A program made the position numbers and the translations under genes. Under the pieces are notes generated by a model. That model made no database searches. It was not told the origin of the DNA and was given only the letters and a program-made list of their open reading frames with translations. From Hyphomicrobiales bacterium (GTDB lineage Bacteria; Pseudomonadota; Alphaproteobacteria; Rhizobiales; Xanthobacteraceae), in contig JACQTM010000044.1 of the NCBI GenBank assembly GCA_016210825.1, positions 1-6,240 on the forward strand: 6,240 bases of DNA. Reading direction: 5' to 3'. The first letter of the stretch is position 1, and each line of letters begins with the position of its first letter. Positions 6,143-6,240 of the stretch are shown in pieces.

Positions 6143-6240
6143 TCACTTCCATTTTCTTCCTTTTACCTCCTTATTGTCCTTTTTCCACCCCCTTGTCCTT
6201 ATAAGACTTTGCGCTCGCTAGAAACAAGTCCCTATGAGGG
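6143..6240. other. Unassigned tail of different composition, beyond the acs break
   Basis: These 98 bases have 43 G or C, fewer than the flanking genes. The first 58 (6143-6200) contain 51 pyrimidines on the plus strand, so the minus strand is purine-rich. TTGTCCTT occurs twice (6174-6181 and 6193-6200). The minus strand has AAGGAGGT (6165-6172) 12 bases before an ATG at 6152, but that frame runs through acs out of frame and stops after 32 codons, with no recognisable product. At the very end, CCCT-ATG-AGGG (6230-6240) can form a small hairpin. I recognise no gene, tRNA or known repeat family here. Confidence 0.5.

Noticed and set aside
6147..6185. Possible acs remnant in a shifted frame (minus strand reads VEKGQ before a stop, near where Acs has KGQ)
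   Set aside because: The match is three residues, the spacing to the following acs part is wrong and a stop codon intervenes; probably coincidence.
6174..6200. Two TTGTCCTT copies as the beginning of a repeat array
   Set aside because: Only two 8-base copies 19 bases apart inside a low-complexity pyrimidine tract; no array can be supported.

Overview
The window looks like a chromosomal piece of an alphaproteobacterium, most likely of the order Hyphomicrobiales (Rhizobiales). This rests on recall of family sequences: the heparinase-like protein lying between rsmB and purH, the form of its sequence, and the alphaproteobacterial style of the PurH, RsmB and Acs proteins. No database search was possible. 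Base composition is GC-rich and even, except for the last ~100 bases.

Layout, left to right. Bases 1-1282 (minus strand) hold purH, complete at its N-terminus and cut by the left edge. Bases 1296-3053 (minus) hold a heparinase II/III-like protein 13 bases upstream of purH and probably co-transcribed with it. Bases 3169-4554 (minus) hold rsmB, a 16S rRNA cytosine methyltransferase whose start is unclear because of a 5-base tandem duplication. A short AT-rich divergent region (4555-4643) follows. Bases 4644-5186 (plus) encode a membrane-anchored or secreted thermonuclease-like (SNase) protein. It converges, with an 18-base gap, on an L,D-transpeptidase with a signal peptide (5205-5717, minus), which has a recognisable promoter. 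Bases 5879-6142 (minus) encode only the C-terminal 87 residues of acetyl-CoA synthetase, followed by an intrinsic terminator.

Most of the region is ordinary housekeeping: purine synthesis, rRNA modification, peptidoglycan cross-linking and acetate activation. rsmB, the heparinase-like gene and purH run in one direction and may form one transcription unit, though a weak promoter candidate precedes the heparinase-like gene. The products have no shared pathway.

The one real anomaly is the right end. The acs reading frame stops abruptly at 6143, and the next 98 bases are of different composition (43 of 98 G or C; 51 of the first 58 are pyrimidines on the plus strand) and do not resemble acs in any frame. 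It may be an insertion or rearrangement boundary, or a chimeric assembly end. I see no convincing undescribed system.
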